A stretch of DNA of 44,099 nt from an uncultured archaeon (GCA_903873955.1 CAIQQL010000042.1:1-44099); one strand, 5' to 3'. Counted from the first letter of the stretch, positions 1 to 8,387 are shown. Made by a program: numbers and translations. The notes: generated by a model from the sequence alone, not told the origin.

Positions 1-546
1 CGTGAAGTCTTTTTCCTGGGAAGAAGCTTGAATAAGTACATGAGCGCAGCAAACAACATCCATCAGGCCCCGTTCAAAAACCAAGTCACCTTGGTCCCTT
101 ACAAAAAACAACTTGAAAAAGTTGTCAAACGCATCGATAAACATAAAGAGCAGTATCTTGTCGTCTGTACGGGACATCAAGGAGAACCCGGGTCGATTCT
201 GGACAGAATTGCGCGAGGAGCATTACCCTTGCGGCTTTCGCAAGATGACCAGATCATTTTCTCTTCCAAGACAATCCCTACACCCGTCAATGTAGCAAAC
301 CGCGAACAGCTGGAAAAAAGACTTAAAAAGTATAAAGTACGTATATTTGATAACGTCCATGTATCAGGTCATGGAGGCAGGGAGGATTTGCGGGATTTGA
401 TCAAATTGACCAATCCGGAGCATATATTCCCATCGCATGGTGATCCTCAAAAACTTGCTGCGGGATTGGCATTGGCACAAGAAATGGGATACATCAAAGA
501 CAAAAACATTCATGTTCTTGCGGACGGCAAAGGAATAACTTTATAA
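1..546 (+). CDS. rnj: Archaeal ribonuclease J, C-terminal part (cut by window start)
   Basis: The reading frame is open to base 1, so only the last ~181 residues are seen. They carry hallmarks of the metallo-beta-lactamase/beta-CASP RNases: a CTGHQGEPGS segment like the TGxQGEPxSAL of RNase J, a HVSGHGG motif (beta-CASP motif with a catalytic-site His), and FPSHGDPQKL near the end, the last conserved His motif. The family degrades or matures RNA from the 5' end and is cytoplasmic. A TTG at 28 could be mistaken for a start, but the upstream codons read REVFFLGRS, a conserved part of the family, so the gene begins outside the window. The next gene starts 1 nt after the stop, which suggests an operon through 2799. 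A CPSF-type archaeal beta-CASP protein is the alternative, but the QGEP segment favours RNase J. Confidence 0.9.
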   Translation, partial: REVFFLGRSLNKYMSAANNIHQAPFKNQVTLVPYKKQLEKVVKRIDKHKEQYLVVCTGHQGEPGSILDRIARGALPLRLSQDDQIIFSSKTIPTPVNVANREQLEKRLKKYKVRIFDNVHVSGHGGREDLRDLIKLTNPEHIFPSHGDPQKLAAGLALAQEMGYIKDKNIHVLADGKGITL

Positions 547-547
547 A

Positions 548-1105
548 ATGAGGGAAGAAATCTGGGCAGGACTAAAAAATGCCATGGAAAGAGGAGCAAC
601 GCTTGAGCAAGCAGTGCAAAGTTTCATCAATTCTGGATACAGCCCCGGGGAAGTCCAGGAAGCTGCCAAGGCCCTAAGTGAAGGCGCCACTACGATAAGC
701 CAAGGGGAAGTTTCCCAACCGATTCAGCAAAAACCAATTGCACAACCGGTCAAGGAAAGGAAAGAAGAACCCTTGCGAAATGACCTGCCTTCGGTAAAGT
801 TGTCCACTGCAGAATCCCAAGAAGAGGTGAAATCAATCCAGCAGCTCCAAGCAAGCACCGATACTAAAAAGGTATTGTATGTACCTGGGTCCCAGGATCG
901 GGAGGCTAAAGAAAAAGCAGCGGCTAGCCTCCAGAAAAGCACATTGGTCGGTTATGTCCCCTATAACGGTGCCTTAAGCACCCGAAAGAAAAGGATCATC
1001 GCACTCATCATCTTTGTGTTCATCCTGCTTATCCTCCTAGCCATAGGAATTATTTTCTGGAATGATATCTTTGGATTCCTGAAGAAGTTTTATGCAACCA
1101 ACTAG
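548..1105 (+). CDS. Unknown protein with N-terminal helical (UBA-like) domain and C-terminal membrane anchor
   Basis: The protein has 185 residues. Residues 1-45 (IWAGLKNAMERGATLEQAV..INSGYSPGEVQEAAKAL) form a small helical module resembling UBA/CUE-like repeats in which a Gly-Tyr turn joins two helices. Residues ~50-145 are polar, low in complexity and rich in Gln, Glu, Lys and Ser. A single strongly hydrophobic helix at about 148-172 is preceded by KKR, so the N-terminal domain probably faces the cytoplasm. The gene starts 1 nt after the RNase J stop and overlaps the next membrane-protein gene by 14 nt, so the three are very likely co-transcribed. The UBA-like assignment is by eye. Function is unknown; a tail-anchored adaptor at the membrane is only a guess. 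Confidence 0.75.
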   Translation: MREEIWAGLKNAMERGATLEQAVQSFINSGYSPGEVQEAAKALSEGATTISQGEVSQPIQQKPIAQPVKERKEEPLRNDLPSVKLSTAESQEEVKSIQQLQASTDTKKVLYVPGSQDREAKEKAAASLQKSTLVGYVPYNGALSTRKKRIIALIIFVFILLILLAIGIIFWNDIFGFLKKFYATN

Positions 1106-1826
1106 ACTTTCCTTTAACGTTTTCATTAAAACTTTTAAAACGTTAATGCATCATCCGCAAGCAATACTCCTTTTATTGCTATTTCAGGCAAGTCTCACCC
1201 TGCTCTCTTTCGGGTCCTCTGCGATTGTACCATATCTGACGTCAAACACGCTTTGGTTCATCAACACGACAGTATTCTTTGCAGTCTCCATTATATTGCT
1301 TACTTACTTTGTCGGTATAACCTTACTCATCAGCAAGAACAGCATCGAAAATGGGAAGAATGCCTTTTTCCCACGATTAGGCTGGGGTAAATTTGGAAAG
1401 CTGCTTATGTTTTTTATTGTCTTCATGTTCTTGTATGCCGGAACAAACTATCTCATCCTCATTCTTGCCAGCCTCATCCAAAAAACATTTGCTCTTTCAG
1501 GAGTTGTTGCAGCATATTTTGTCTATTTCCCCTTGCTCTTCATTATATATGCAGGGGTACTCCTCTTCCTTCTCCTCACTCCTGCCTTTGTCATTGTAAA
1601 CGACCTTCCCCTCTTGCAAGGACTCAAAGCGAGCATAGTCACCGTGAAAAAGAATTACCTGCTGGTATTCCCTTGCCTCATAGGGGTGTTGTTACTGGGT
1701 TTCGTCTTAAGCAGTTATTTCCAAAACTCTTCTCTCTATCCTTATATCTTCGCAGTCCTGGAAGCGATCATCACTCCCTACCTTCTCCTATTCTCAGCAT
1801 ACCTTTCTCTCTCCACAAAACCATGA
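1092..1826 (+). CDS. Unknown six-helix membrane protein
   Basis: The protein has 244 residues and about six hydrophobic segments (roughly 22-42, 54-80, 103-128, 140-168, 188-210 and 216-241). There is no signal peptide and no obvious catalytic motif. The pattern of long hydrophobic helices with few charged loops resembles the glycerophosphoryl diester phosphodiesterase membrane-domain/YckC-like or DUF-type six-helix proteins common in archaea, but I cannot name the family. Its start overlaps the end of the preceding tail-anchored protein gene by 14 nt, and its stop overlaps the methyltransferase start by 4 nt (ATGA), so it is translated within an operon. The functional link with the preceding anchored protein is inferred from overlap only. 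Confidence 0.75.
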   Translation: MQPTRLSFNVFIKTFKTLMHHPQAILLLLLFQASLTLLSFGSSAIVPYLTSNTLWFINTTVFFAVSIILLTYFVGITLLISKNSIENGKNAFFPRLGWGKFGKLLMFFIVFMFLYAGTNYLILILASLIQKTFALSGVVAAYFVYFPLLFIIYAGVLLFLLLTPAFVIVNDLPLLQGLKASIVTVKKNYLLVFPCLIGVLLLGFVLSSYFQNSSLYPYIFAVLEAIITPYLLLFSAYLSLSTKP

Positions 1827-2368
1827 TCTACGAACCAGCAGAAGATTCCTATCTCCTTGCCCAGGAAGTAAAAAAGTACGCCAGAGGAAAGATTGTTCTT
1901 GACATGGGGGCAGGCTCAGGCATCCAAAGCAAAGCAGCACTTGATTCGGGAGCAAAAGGAGTCCTGAGTGTAGAATGCGATCCCGAATCCCTGCGCCATC
2001 TCAAACAACAAGGTTTGACGGCATTATCTTCCGACCTCTTTTCAAATGTCCAAGGCAGTTTTGACCTGATCATCTTCAATCCTCCTTACCTCCCTGAAGA
2101 CAAACAAGAAGATGACGTTAGCAGGAAAATCACCACTGGCGGGAAGAAAGGAGATGAGATCATCCTACGATTTCTCAAGGATGTCCAAAAGCACCTTGCC
2201 AAGAAAGGGACCATCCTGCTCCTCCTTTCCTCCTTGACACCGAAAAAACGAATCCAGACCCTGCTCACCAAGCTGCATCTTAAGTCCAGAACCTTAATCA
2301 CACTCCCTCTGTTCATGGAAGAACTTGAGGTCCTGGAGATTACCAACCAAAGCTTTAAAATGGATTAA
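1823..2368 (+). CDS. HemK/Mtq2-type protein-(glutamine-N5) methyltransferase
   Basis: This is a class I SAM-dependent methyltransferase of about 181 residues. It begins MIYEPAEDSYLL, the usual N-terminus of archaeal/eukaryotic HemK2 (Mtq2)-like enzymes. Motif I is VLDMGAGSGIQ (~residues 27-37), an acidic VECDPESL follows, and the substrate motif is IIFNPPYLPED; NPPY binds the target amide. The family methylates the glutamine of the GGQ loop of class I release factors, here presumably aRF1. Length and lack of an N-terminal extension fit the archaeal form rather than bacterial PrmC. The frame extends upstream to 1673, but the ATG at 1823 overlaps the previous stop (ATGA) and starts the conserved domain, so it is preferred. 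Another small-substrate N5/N6 methyltransferase remains possible. Confidence 0.85.
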   Translation: MIYEPAEDSYLLAQEVKKYARGKIVLDMGAGSGIQSKAALDSGAKGVLSVECDPESLRHLKQQGLTALSSDLFSNVQGSFDLIIFNPPYLPEDKQEDDVSRKITTGGKKGDEIILRFLKDVQKHLAKKGTILLLLSSLTPKKRIQTLLTKLHLKSRTLITLPLFMEELEVLEITNQSFKMD

Positions 2369-2382
2369 GACCATGTCAGTTT

Positions 2383-2799
2383 ATGAATGAAGAACTCATG
2401 ATGCAAGCCTCTTTTCTTGAGAAGGAAGCACAAAAAACTGAAGAAGAACTTTCAACGATTGAACAAGAAGTCACTGAACTCAAAGAATTCCAGAAGAATC
2501 TTGCCTCCCTTTCAGAAAACAAAAGCAAAACCTTGCTCGCTTCCCTTGGCAGAGGCATCCTGGTAGAAGGGGAAATGACCAATGATAAGCTCTATGTCAA
2601 TGTCGGTGCAGGAGTCATTGTACGCAAGAGTGCCAAAGAAGTAATCGAGATCATCGACAGCCAGAACAACCGATTGTCTGAGGCAAAAGAGCACCTGCTC
2701 AAGAAAGCAGAAGTCCTAGGCAAGAGCCTCCAACAATGTCTGCAGCATATGCAAGAAGAAGAGTCTCTAGCAAAGAACGAGAAGCAAAAGAAAAACTAA
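2383..2799 (+). CDS. pfdA: Prefoldin alpha subunit
   Basis: The protein has 138 residues. Two long amphipathic coiled-coil helices (about 1-50 and 85-130) flank a short beta-hairpin region (LLASLGRGILVEGEMTNDKLYVNVGAGVIVRKS). This is the layout of archaeal prefoldin alpha, which with four beta subunits forms a jellyfish-shaped hexamer that captures unfolded proteins and passes them to the thermosome. The G-x-G segments (LGRGILVEG, NVGAGVIV) and the ~140-residue length match the family. It is the last gene of the leading + strand operon, 14 nt after the methyltransferase. Its stop overlaps the stop of the convergent gene on the minus strand. No ribosomal L37/L31 or ftsY neighbour, common in other archaea, is seen here. 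Confidence 0.9.
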   Translation: MNEELMMQASFLEKEAQKTEEELSTIEQEVTELKEFQKNLASLSENKSKTLLASLGRGILVEGEMTNDKLYVNVGAGVIVRKSAKEVIEIIDSQNNRLSEAKEHLLKKAEVLGKSLQQCLQHMQEEESLAKNEKQKKN

Positions 2800-3596
2800 A
2801 GAGGATGTCTTCTTTCCCGTTCAGCCTGTTTCAAGAAGTCTTCAAAGGGCAAAACACCCAATTCTGAGATCACACTGATAATATACTTTTTTTCAATAAG
2901 CTCAAAAGCGGGGTCCCTTACCTTGATATGTGCGGGTGCGCTAGCCCATACCTCATGAAAATCCCTTTCTTCGATAGGGACAGTCTTAGGAGAAAACTTC
3001 CAGGAGTCAGCAATGATATAGAGAGGAAGATGATGCAACCTGGCAAGCTCAGCGATAGTCGCGCTCCCGATCTTGTTAATGGCGCCTTTGGACACGAGCG
3101 CATCAGCGCCTATCAGCACAATATCTGCTTTCGGGATGGCTTCATGAAACGCGGCATCAACATAGGTGGTAACCTTGATGCCTGCTTTTGCAAGCTCTGC
3201 GGCAGTCAGTCTTCCTTGATACAACGGTCGCGTCTCCGTGTTAAACACCTCAAAAACCCTTCCTTTCTTTTTTGCAAAGATAAGCGCGCGTACGACATTA
3301 GTTGAATGACAATGAGTGTACACCACTTTTTTCCCCTTAAGCAAACGCGTGACCAGGGCATTAATCTTATTTTGAGACCTCTCAAAATGTCCCAAGACTT
3401 TCTTTGCCGGCCATTTCTCAAGATGCCAAAGGGTATTGGAGAGGGTAGGTTCTGTAGGCCTCAGACCCAGCAATATCTTTTTTGTTTCAGGAGTAGGAGA
3501 AAGTTTATAGGCTCGGATGGCGGCCTTTGCAATATTGGTCGCCCCCTGGATCTTGACGTCTTTAATATCTGAAAAAATCTGGTCAGTCTGATTCAT
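2796..3596 (-). CDS. eIF2B-alpha-like isomerase, probable ribose-1,5-bisphosphate isomerase
   Basis: The 266-residue protein belongs to the eIF2B alpha/beta/delta - MtnA - R15P isomerase superfamily. Visible motifs are THCHSTNV (Cys of the active site), FNTETRPLYQGR (phosphate/sugar binding), IGADAL (catalytic Asp) and KIGSATIAELA. The Cys-Asp pair matches what is known of the archaeal isomerase that turns ribose-1,5-bisphosphate into ribulose-1,5-bisphosphate in the AMP degradation pathway with AMP phosphorylase and RuBisCO. It is shorter than the ~320-residue characterised enzymes, with a trimmed N-terminal helical domain, so substrate may differ. No deoA-like AMP phosphorylase or RuBisCO is in the window. 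A TATA-like element around 3618-3627 lies ~26 nt from the ATG, suggesting a leaderless mRNA. Methylthioribose-1-phosphate isomerase is a less likely alternative. Confidence 0.8.
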   Translation of the reverse strand: MNQTDQIFSDIKDVKIQGATNIAKAAIRAYKLSPTPETKKILLGLRPTEPTLSNTLWHLEKWPAKKVLGHFERSQNKINALVTRLLKGKKVVYTHCHSTNVVRALIFAKKKGRVFEVFNTETRPLYQGRLTAAELAKAGIKVTTYVDAAFHEAIPKADIVLIGADALVSKGAINKIGSATIAELARLHHLPLYIIADSWKFSPKTVPIEERDFHEVWASAPAHIKVRDPAFELIEKKYIISVISELGVLPFEDFLKQAERERRHPL

Positions 3597-3664
3597 CTGC
3601 CTAGAACACGAATAGACTATAAAAAACTATTTAAGCAGCCATAGACATTTTAAAGTGAAAAAAG

Positions 3665-4519
3665 ATGTTAGAAATGTTGATGAACCCAAAGAAGGCTGAA
3701 CGCCATCCTTGGGAACTGTTTTTTGTAGGATTGTTCTACGCAAGTCTTTCCATCATCCTTGTGCAGTGGATATTTGCAAAGGATGTCGTGCTCTCCAATT
3801 ATTCTGGGATCCTCATTGTGACATTTACGGTCATGTTCTCCATGCCCTTTGTGTACTACACCATCAAATTCGAAGAAACGAAAATTGAACCTACCAGCAG
3901 AGGTTTTTTCTTGCTCAGAGAACATGAGAAAGCAGTCAAGACATTCTTATGGCTCTTTGTAGGCTTTGTTGTCGCATATGCGTTCTGGTATATTGCATTT
4001 GCATCCCCAAATAATTTCAAGGCACAAGTCGAGACGTTCTGTGCAATCAACAAACCCACAGATATCCAGGGTTGCGCTACGGATTATGGGATAAAAAGCC
4101 CTGGAACCACTGCCTATGTCACAGGAGGGGACAGATTTTTCCTCATCTTCACGAATAATGTCTTTGTCCTGATATTCACCCTTATTTTCTCGCTCATTTT
4201 CGGTGCAGGGGTCATTTTTATCCTTGCCTGGAACGCGAGCGTCATTGCGGCAGCCGTAGGAATATTCGCCAGATCCCAACTCAGTGCCATGCCTGTAGGG
4301 CTGGCAAAATATCTGATCCATGGTATTCCGGAGATAGCATCCTACTTCATCGTAGCCCTTGCAGGAGGCATCATCTCTGCTGCAGTCATCAAACATGAAG
4401 CGGGAACAGACAAATTCTGGGAAGTGCTCCAAGATTCGCTCAACCTTATCATTGTAGCGCTGATCATCCTTTTCTTTGCTGCGCTTATCGAGGTTTACAT
4501 CACTCCTGTATTATTTTAA
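3665..4519 (+). CDS. SpoIIM-like (DUF95) integral membrane protein
   Basis: The protein has 284 residues and about six membrane helices (near 17-37, 45-65, 92-113, 155-180, 186-205 and 245-275). The segment from WNASVIAAAVGIFA through YLIHGIPEIASYFIVALAGGIISAAV is the signature of the stage II sporulation protein M family. In spore formers SpoIIM works with SpoIID/SpoIIP in membrane migration. In archaea, which do not sporulate, the same fold is common and its role is unknown. The conserved HGxxE/P motif is intact. The gene is divergent from the isomerase gene; a TATA-like CTATTTAAG at about 3627-3635 serves this strand and gives a short leader. The N-terminal ~30 residues are cytoplasmic by the positive-inside rule. 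Confidence 0.85.
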   Translation: MLEMLMNPKKAERHPWELFFVGLFYASLSIILVQWIFAKDVVLSNYSGILIVTFTVMFSMPFVYYTIKFEETKIEPTSRGFFLLREHEKAVKTFLWLFVGFVVAYAFWYIAFASPNNFKAQVETFCAINKPTDIQGCATDYGIKSPGTTAYVTGGDRFFLIFTNNVFVLIFTLIFSLIFGAGVIFILAWNASVIAAAVGIFARSQLSAMPVGLAKYLIHGIPEIASYFIVALAGGIISAAVIKHEAGTDKFWEVLQDSLNLIIVALIILFFAALIEVYITPVLF

Positions 4520-4575
4520 AGATTCCAAACCACATCAACGTAACTACATTCAGGAAATTTAATACGGGCAGAACT

Positions 4576-5928
4576 CTACAACTTTTCGATCTTTGGTCCC
4601 TGAGGGGTGTCTTTGACTTCATATCCCCTCTCGCGGATACGTGCACGAAGAATATCTGACTCTGCCCATTTCTTATCCTTGCGGAGCTTTTCACGTTCTG
4701 CTACGAGTTGCTCAACCTCATGTGGCGCGACCACAAAGACTTCCTGCATCTCCTTAAAACCAAAACAGAGCACCCGGTCAAAGTCATAAAGGAGAGAGAG
4801 TTTCTTATGGGTGTCAAAGACCAGATCATCAAGAGCCTCCCAAATGATCTGCATCACCTTTGCCGTGTTCATATCGTCATTGAGGGCATTCACGAAAGCA
4901 GTATGATACTTTTCCGTGGCATCTTCTCCCCCATGAGGGGCCAGTTTAGTCTCTATCACTTTACGTTTAAGACGTTCATAGGCAGCCTTTGCTGCATCAA
5001 GCCGTTCTGCAGAGAAATCAATCGGCTTACGATAATGAGTAGAGATCACAAAATATCGAATGACCTCCGGATCGTAATGCGCAAACAGATCACGGATTGT
5101 CTTGAAATTTCCTAAGCTCTTGCTCATCTTCACATTATCAACATTGACCATACCATTGTGCACCCAGTAGTTTGCGACTTTTTTTCCAAAAGCAGCCTCT
5201 GATTGCGCGATCTCATCTTCATGATGAGGGAACATGAGATCCATCCCACCCCCGTGAATGTCAAAAGGTAACCCTAAAAGGGAAGAAGACATCGCAGAAC
5301 ATTCAATATGCCATCCCGGCCTCCCTGCACCCCAAGGCGAATCCCAAGCAGGCTCACCAGGCTTGCTAAATTTCCAGACAACAAAATCTTCCTTGTTTTT
5401 TTTGCCATCCGCAACCTTAATCCTTGAGAGAGCCTGTTCAGCATCCATTTTTTGCTTTGAGAGATTCCCATACTCCTTAAATTTTGAAACGTCATAATAG
5501 ACACCGTCATCATCCACAACATAGGTATAGCCTTTGGTTGCCAAAAGTGCGATGAGGTCCACCATCTCCTTGATGAATTCGGTTGCTTTAGGCTGGATAT
5601 CAGGAGCCTTCACTTTCAATGCCGCATAATCCTCGCGATGCGCAAGGGTATTGCGTTTGGTGAGCTGCTCAATATCTTCACCTAACTCGTTGGCTTTCTT
5701 GATGATCTTATCATCGACATCAGTGATATTGGAGACAAAGGTCACCTTGTATCCAGAATATTCAAGATATTTACGCAAGGTATCGAAAAAGACCTGCTGA
5801 CGTGCGTGGCCTAAATGGGGAACATCGTTGACTGTGGGTCCGCACACGTACATACGTACTTCATCTTTATGGATCGGTTTGAATACCTCTTTCTTACGGG
5901 TGAGAGTATTGTACAATTTGATTACCAT
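4576..5928 (-). CDS. cysS: Cysteinyl-tRNA synthetase
   Basis: This class Ia aminoacyl-tRNA synthetase of 450 residues charges tRNA-Cys with cysteine using ATP. The catalytic core shows the HIGH-type motif PHLGH (residues 37-41), a zinc-site Cys in MYVCGPT, WHIECSAMSS, FPHHEDEIAQSEA (zinc ligands) and the KMSKSLGNF loop. The DALR anticodon-binding helical domain and a short C-terminal zinc-less tail (EVKDTPQGPKIEKL) complete it. The length is normal for the family. The ATG at 5926-5928 is supported by a TATA-like element (TTATAAATG, minus strand, near 5950-5958) about 26 nt upstream. It stands alone, convergent with spoIIM-like and divergent from the helicase gene. Presence of cysS shows the organism does not rely on the SepRS/SepCysS route alone. 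Confidence 0.97.
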   Translation of the reverse strand: MVIKLYNTLTRKKEVFKPIHKDEVRMYVCGPTVNDVPHLGHARQQVFFDTLRKYLEYSGYKVTFVSNITDVDDKIIKKANELGEDIEQLTKRNTLAHREDYAALKVKAPDIQPKATEFIKEMVDLIALLATKGYTYVVDDDGVYYDVSKFKEYGNLSKQKMDAEQALSRIKVADGKKNKEDFVVWKFSKPGEPAWDSPWGAGRPGWHIECSAMSSSLLGLPFDIHGGGMDLMFPHHEDEIAQSEAAFGKKVANYWVHNGMVNVDNVKMSKSLGNFKTIRDLFAHYDPEVIRYFVISTHYRKPIDFSAERLDAAKAAYERLKRKVIETKLAPHGGEDATEKYHTAFVNALNDDMNTAKVMQIIWEALDDLVFDTHKKLSLLYDFDRVLCFGFKEMQEVFVVAPHEVEQLVAEREKLRKDKKWAESDILRARIRERGYEVKDTPQGPKIEKL

Positions 5929-5985
5929 GAATGTTGAGAAGGCAGGTTCATTTATAATATTTTGCTCTTTTTTCTCAAGGATTAA

Positions 5986-5995
5986 CTTTAAATAG
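5986..5995 (+). promoter_or_regulatory. Probable TATA box of DEAD-box helicase gene 1
   Basis: CTTTAAATAG fits an archaeal TATA box. A start of transcription ~26 nt downstream would fall near 6017, leaving an AT-rich leader of about 75 nt that contains the hairpin at 6048-6075. This leader is unusual here because most first genes in the window look leaderless. Confidence 0.5.
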
Positions 5996-6047
5996 CCAGT
6001 TTTATTATTTTAAGTGAATAAATATAACACGGTTTAAAACGTGGGCT

Positions 6048-6075
6048 AAGAAATAGCTTACAAAGTCTATTTCTT
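6048..6075 (+). promoter_or_regulatory. Leader hairpin upstream of DEAD-box helicase 1
   Basis: AAGAAATAG at 6048-6056 and CTATTTCTT at 6067-6075 form a perfect 9-bp stem with a 10-nt loop, ending 18 nt before the ATG. No Shine-Dalgarno sequence is seen between hairpin and start. A helicase acting on its own leader, as in cold-induced helicase genes, is a plausible but untested explanation. Confidence 0.45.
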
Positions 6076-6093
6076 TATTTACCTATTATTACA

Positions 6094-7368
6094 ATGGAAA
6101 AATTCAAGTCCTTAGGACTTAGCGAGGCATTCCTTGCTGAAATTGTGAAAGCAAAGTTTACTGAACCCAGTGAGATTCAAGAAAAAACAATTCCTTTAGT
6201 GTTAGCTGGAAATGATGTCATCGGGGGTTCAGCGACAGGTTCTGGAAAAACACTGGCTTTCGGTGCAGGCATTATTGAAAAAGTTGAGAAAGGCCAAGGA
6301 TTACAATCACTTATTTTGACTCCTACCCGTGAACTTGCTGAGCAGATCACCACCGTTTTACGCACATTTTCTGCCTATAAAGGCCTGGATATTGCCTCCG
6401 TCTATGGTGGCGTAGGCATCAATCCCCAGATCAGGGCCCTTGAATACGCAGATATCGCAATTGCAACTCCTGGAAGAGTCCTTGACCATTTAGAACGTGG
6501 CACTATCAACCTCAGCAGAGTCAAAATCCTTGTCCTTGATGAAGCAGATCGCATGCTTGACATGGGCTTTATCGATGATGTAGAAAAGATCATCAAGCAT
6601 TGCCCTAAGGAACGTCAGACGCTCCTTTTTTCCGCAACAATCTCACAGGAGATCAGCCGTATGGCGCAGCATTACATGAAAAATCCTATAGAGATAAGCG
6701 TCACCCACTTTGTCGATCCTTCTAAATTGAAGCAAGTGTATTATGATACTCCAAAAGAGATCAAGTTCTCCTTGCTCGTTCATCTCCTTACCCAGGAAAG
6801 AACAGGGCTGGTCATGGTATTTTGTAACACGAGAGATAATGCTGATTTTGTCGCCAGACATCTTGGGCGTGAGGGCATTGATGCGATGTCCATCCATGGA
6901 GGATTGTCCCAGGAAAAACGAAACCACATCATGGAACTATTCCATGAAAACAAGAACGCACATGTCCTGGTATGCACGGATGTTGCCGCACGAGGTCTGG
7001 ACATCAAGGGCATCTCCCATGTCTATAATTATGATATTCCGAAAACAAGCGAAGAGTATATCCATCGTATCGGAAGGACGGCACGTGCTGGCAAGGACGG
7101 GATTGCAGTAAGCATCGTTGCTTCGAGAGATTACGAAAATTTCAGGCGTGTCCTTGAAGGCGATGGAATAAAAATTGAGTCGCTCCCAGTCCCAGAAGTC
7201 CGCAGAATATTCCTCAAAATAGAACCAAGAGGAAATTTTGGCGGGAACAGGTCCTTTGGTGGACGTTCTGGCGGAAGAAGTTTTAGGGGCGGATCTTCAC
7301 GAGGCGGGTCATCACATGGCAGGGCTGGCGGATCACGTGGATTTTCTAGAAGCACTTCTCGACGATAA
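6094..7368 (+). CDS. DEAD-box ATP-dependent RNA helicase with RGG-rich tail (paralogue 1)
   Basis: The 424-residue protein has the full DEAD-box core: Q motif PSEIQ (25-29), Walker A SATGSGKT (46-53), TPTREL (76-81), TPGR (125-128), VLDEAD (147-152), SAT (180-182), then in RecA domain 2 VMVFCNT, ARGLDI and HRIGRTARAG. It should unwind short RNA duplexes with ATP hydrolysis, probably in ribosome assembly or mRNA remodelling. From about residue 375 the tail is Gly/Arg/Ser-rich with RGG/RGS repeats, an unstructured RNA-binding extension like that of bacterial CsdA/RhlE and eukaryotic helicases. The 3' end overlaps the convergent dus gene by 36 bp. A close paralogue is at 38803-40110. The leader hairpin suggests post-transcriptional control. 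Confidence 0.96.
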   Translation: MEKFKSLGLSEAFLAEIVKAKFTEPSEIQEKTIPLVLAGNDVIGGSATGSGKTLAFGAGIIEKVEKGQGLQSLILTPTRELAEQITTVLRTFSAYKGLDIASVYGGVGINPQIRALEYADIAIATPGRVLDHLERGTINLSRVKILVLDEADRMLDMGFIDDVEKIIKHCPKERQTLLFSATISQEISRMAQHYMKNPIEISVTHFVDPSKLKQVYYDTPKEIKFSLLVHLLTQERTGLVMVFCNTRDNADFVARHLGREGIDAMSIHGGLSQEKRNHIMELFHENKNAHVLVCTDVAARGLDIKGISHVYNYDIPKTSEEYIHRIGRTARAGKDGIAVSIVASRDYENFRRVLEGDGIKIESLPVPEVRRIFLKIEPRGNFGGNRSFGGRSGGRSFRGGSSRGGSSHGRAGGSRGFSRSTSRR

Positions 7369-8298
7369 AGATTCTGCAAAAGCAACAATCTCCTTGAACG
7401 TCTTTTTTTGCATCAGTTCATTACGAAGCTGTCCACCGCCTTCAATTCCTTTGATGAACTTACAACAAAGATATTTTAACCTAGGAACATCCGGTTCAGG
7501 AAAGTATTTTTCAACAAGTTTCAGGTAATTATTGAGCAAGATCAGGTTCTTCTTTGGATTGAATTCTGGTTGCTTTCCAGTCTTGAGATACCTGAGCATC
7601 CTTCTAAAAATATCCGGATCCCCTATTGCTGCTCGCGCAACCATTGCCCCATCTGCAATCTCAAGCATGTGTTTGGCATCGGCCCCAGAAAAGACATCTC
7701 CGTTTCCGATAACCGGGATACCGACCTGTTTCTTGACTTTGGCAATCTCATCCCATTGTGCCCTGACATTGTACCCCTGGTTTGCCAGACGACCATGCAC
7801 CGTAAGCGCATCTGCTCCAGCATGCTCTATCTCTTTTGCCAGCTTGCAAACATTATTTTTCTTAAAACCTAGACGGATCTTAGCTGTCACCACATATCCT
7901 GCTGACTTGAGCGACCTGACCATGGTGCCAATTTTCTTAGGTTCTCGCAGCAGATAGCTTCCTGAATTGTTTCCGATAATACGATCAGAAGGGCAGCCAC
8001 AGTTAAGGTCAACAAGATCATAAGATTTTAAGTGAGGTATCAGGGACTGAATGTCTTTCAGATTGTTTCCCGTTATCTGGATCCCTAAAGGACGGTCAGC
8101 TTTTGCAGTGAGCAGTAATTGTTTTGTCTTTTTGTTTTCATGCAGAATGGCCCCCGCGTTTATCATTTCAGTATAGGCTAAAGCAGCACCAGACTTCCTG
8201 CAAAGCAGCCTGTAAGGCAGGTCTGTAACCTCAACCATTGGGGCTAACAAGAGCCGATTCTTCAAGAGAATATTTCCTATCCTGAACTTTTCTTGCAT
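7333..8298 (-). CDS. dus: tRNA-dihydrouridine synthase
   Basis: This FMN-dependent reductase of 321 residues converts uridine to dihydrouridine in tRNA D-loops using NAD(P)H. The N-terminal TIM barrel starts with LLLAPMVEVTDLPYRLL (usual APMVGVTDxPFR). The catalytic cysteine is in LNCGCPSDRI. KIRLGF, LTVHGRLANQGY and PVIGNGDVFS are the FMN phosphate- and substrate-binding loops. The C-terminal helical domain begins near residue 240. The ATG at 8298 lies ~27 nt from a TATA-like CTATAAAAC (minus strand), so the mRNA is probably leaderless. Its last 12 codons overlap the convergent helicase gene; the tail SLSSRSASRKST is therefore encoded by sequence that also encodes the RGG-rich tail of the helicase. 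Confidence 0.94.
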   Translation of the reverse strand: MQEKFRIGNILLKNRLLLAPMVEVTDLPYRLLCRKSGAALAYTEMINAGAILHENKKTKQLLLTAKADRPLGIQITGNNLKDIQSLIPHLKSYDLVDLNCGCPSDRIIGNNSGSYLLREPKKIGTMVRSLKSAGYVVTAKIRLGFKKNNVCKLAKEIEHAGADALTVHGRLANQGYNVRAQWDEIAKVKKQVGIPVIGNGDVFSGADAKHMLEIADGAMVARAAIGDPDIFRRMLRYLKTGKQPEFNPKKNLILLNNYLKLVEKYFPEPDVPRLKYLCCKFIKGIEGGGQLRNELMQKKTFKEIVAFAESLSSRSASRKST

Positions 8299-8387
8299 GG
8301 ATATAGTTACGCAGCGAGGTTTTATAGTCTTTCCTTACCCAAGTATCCTTATCTGACCTTAGAAAAAAGATTGAAATGCTTCAAGCC

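Noticed and set aside
1673..1822. N-terminal extension of the HemK-like methyltransferase.
   Set aside because: It overlaps the membrane protein in another frame; the ATG at 1823 starts the conserved domain and overlaps the previous stop.
7238..7528. Plus-strand frame across the helicase end and dus.
   Set aside because: Shadow of the RGG coding region and antisense of dus; no start signal or family similarity.
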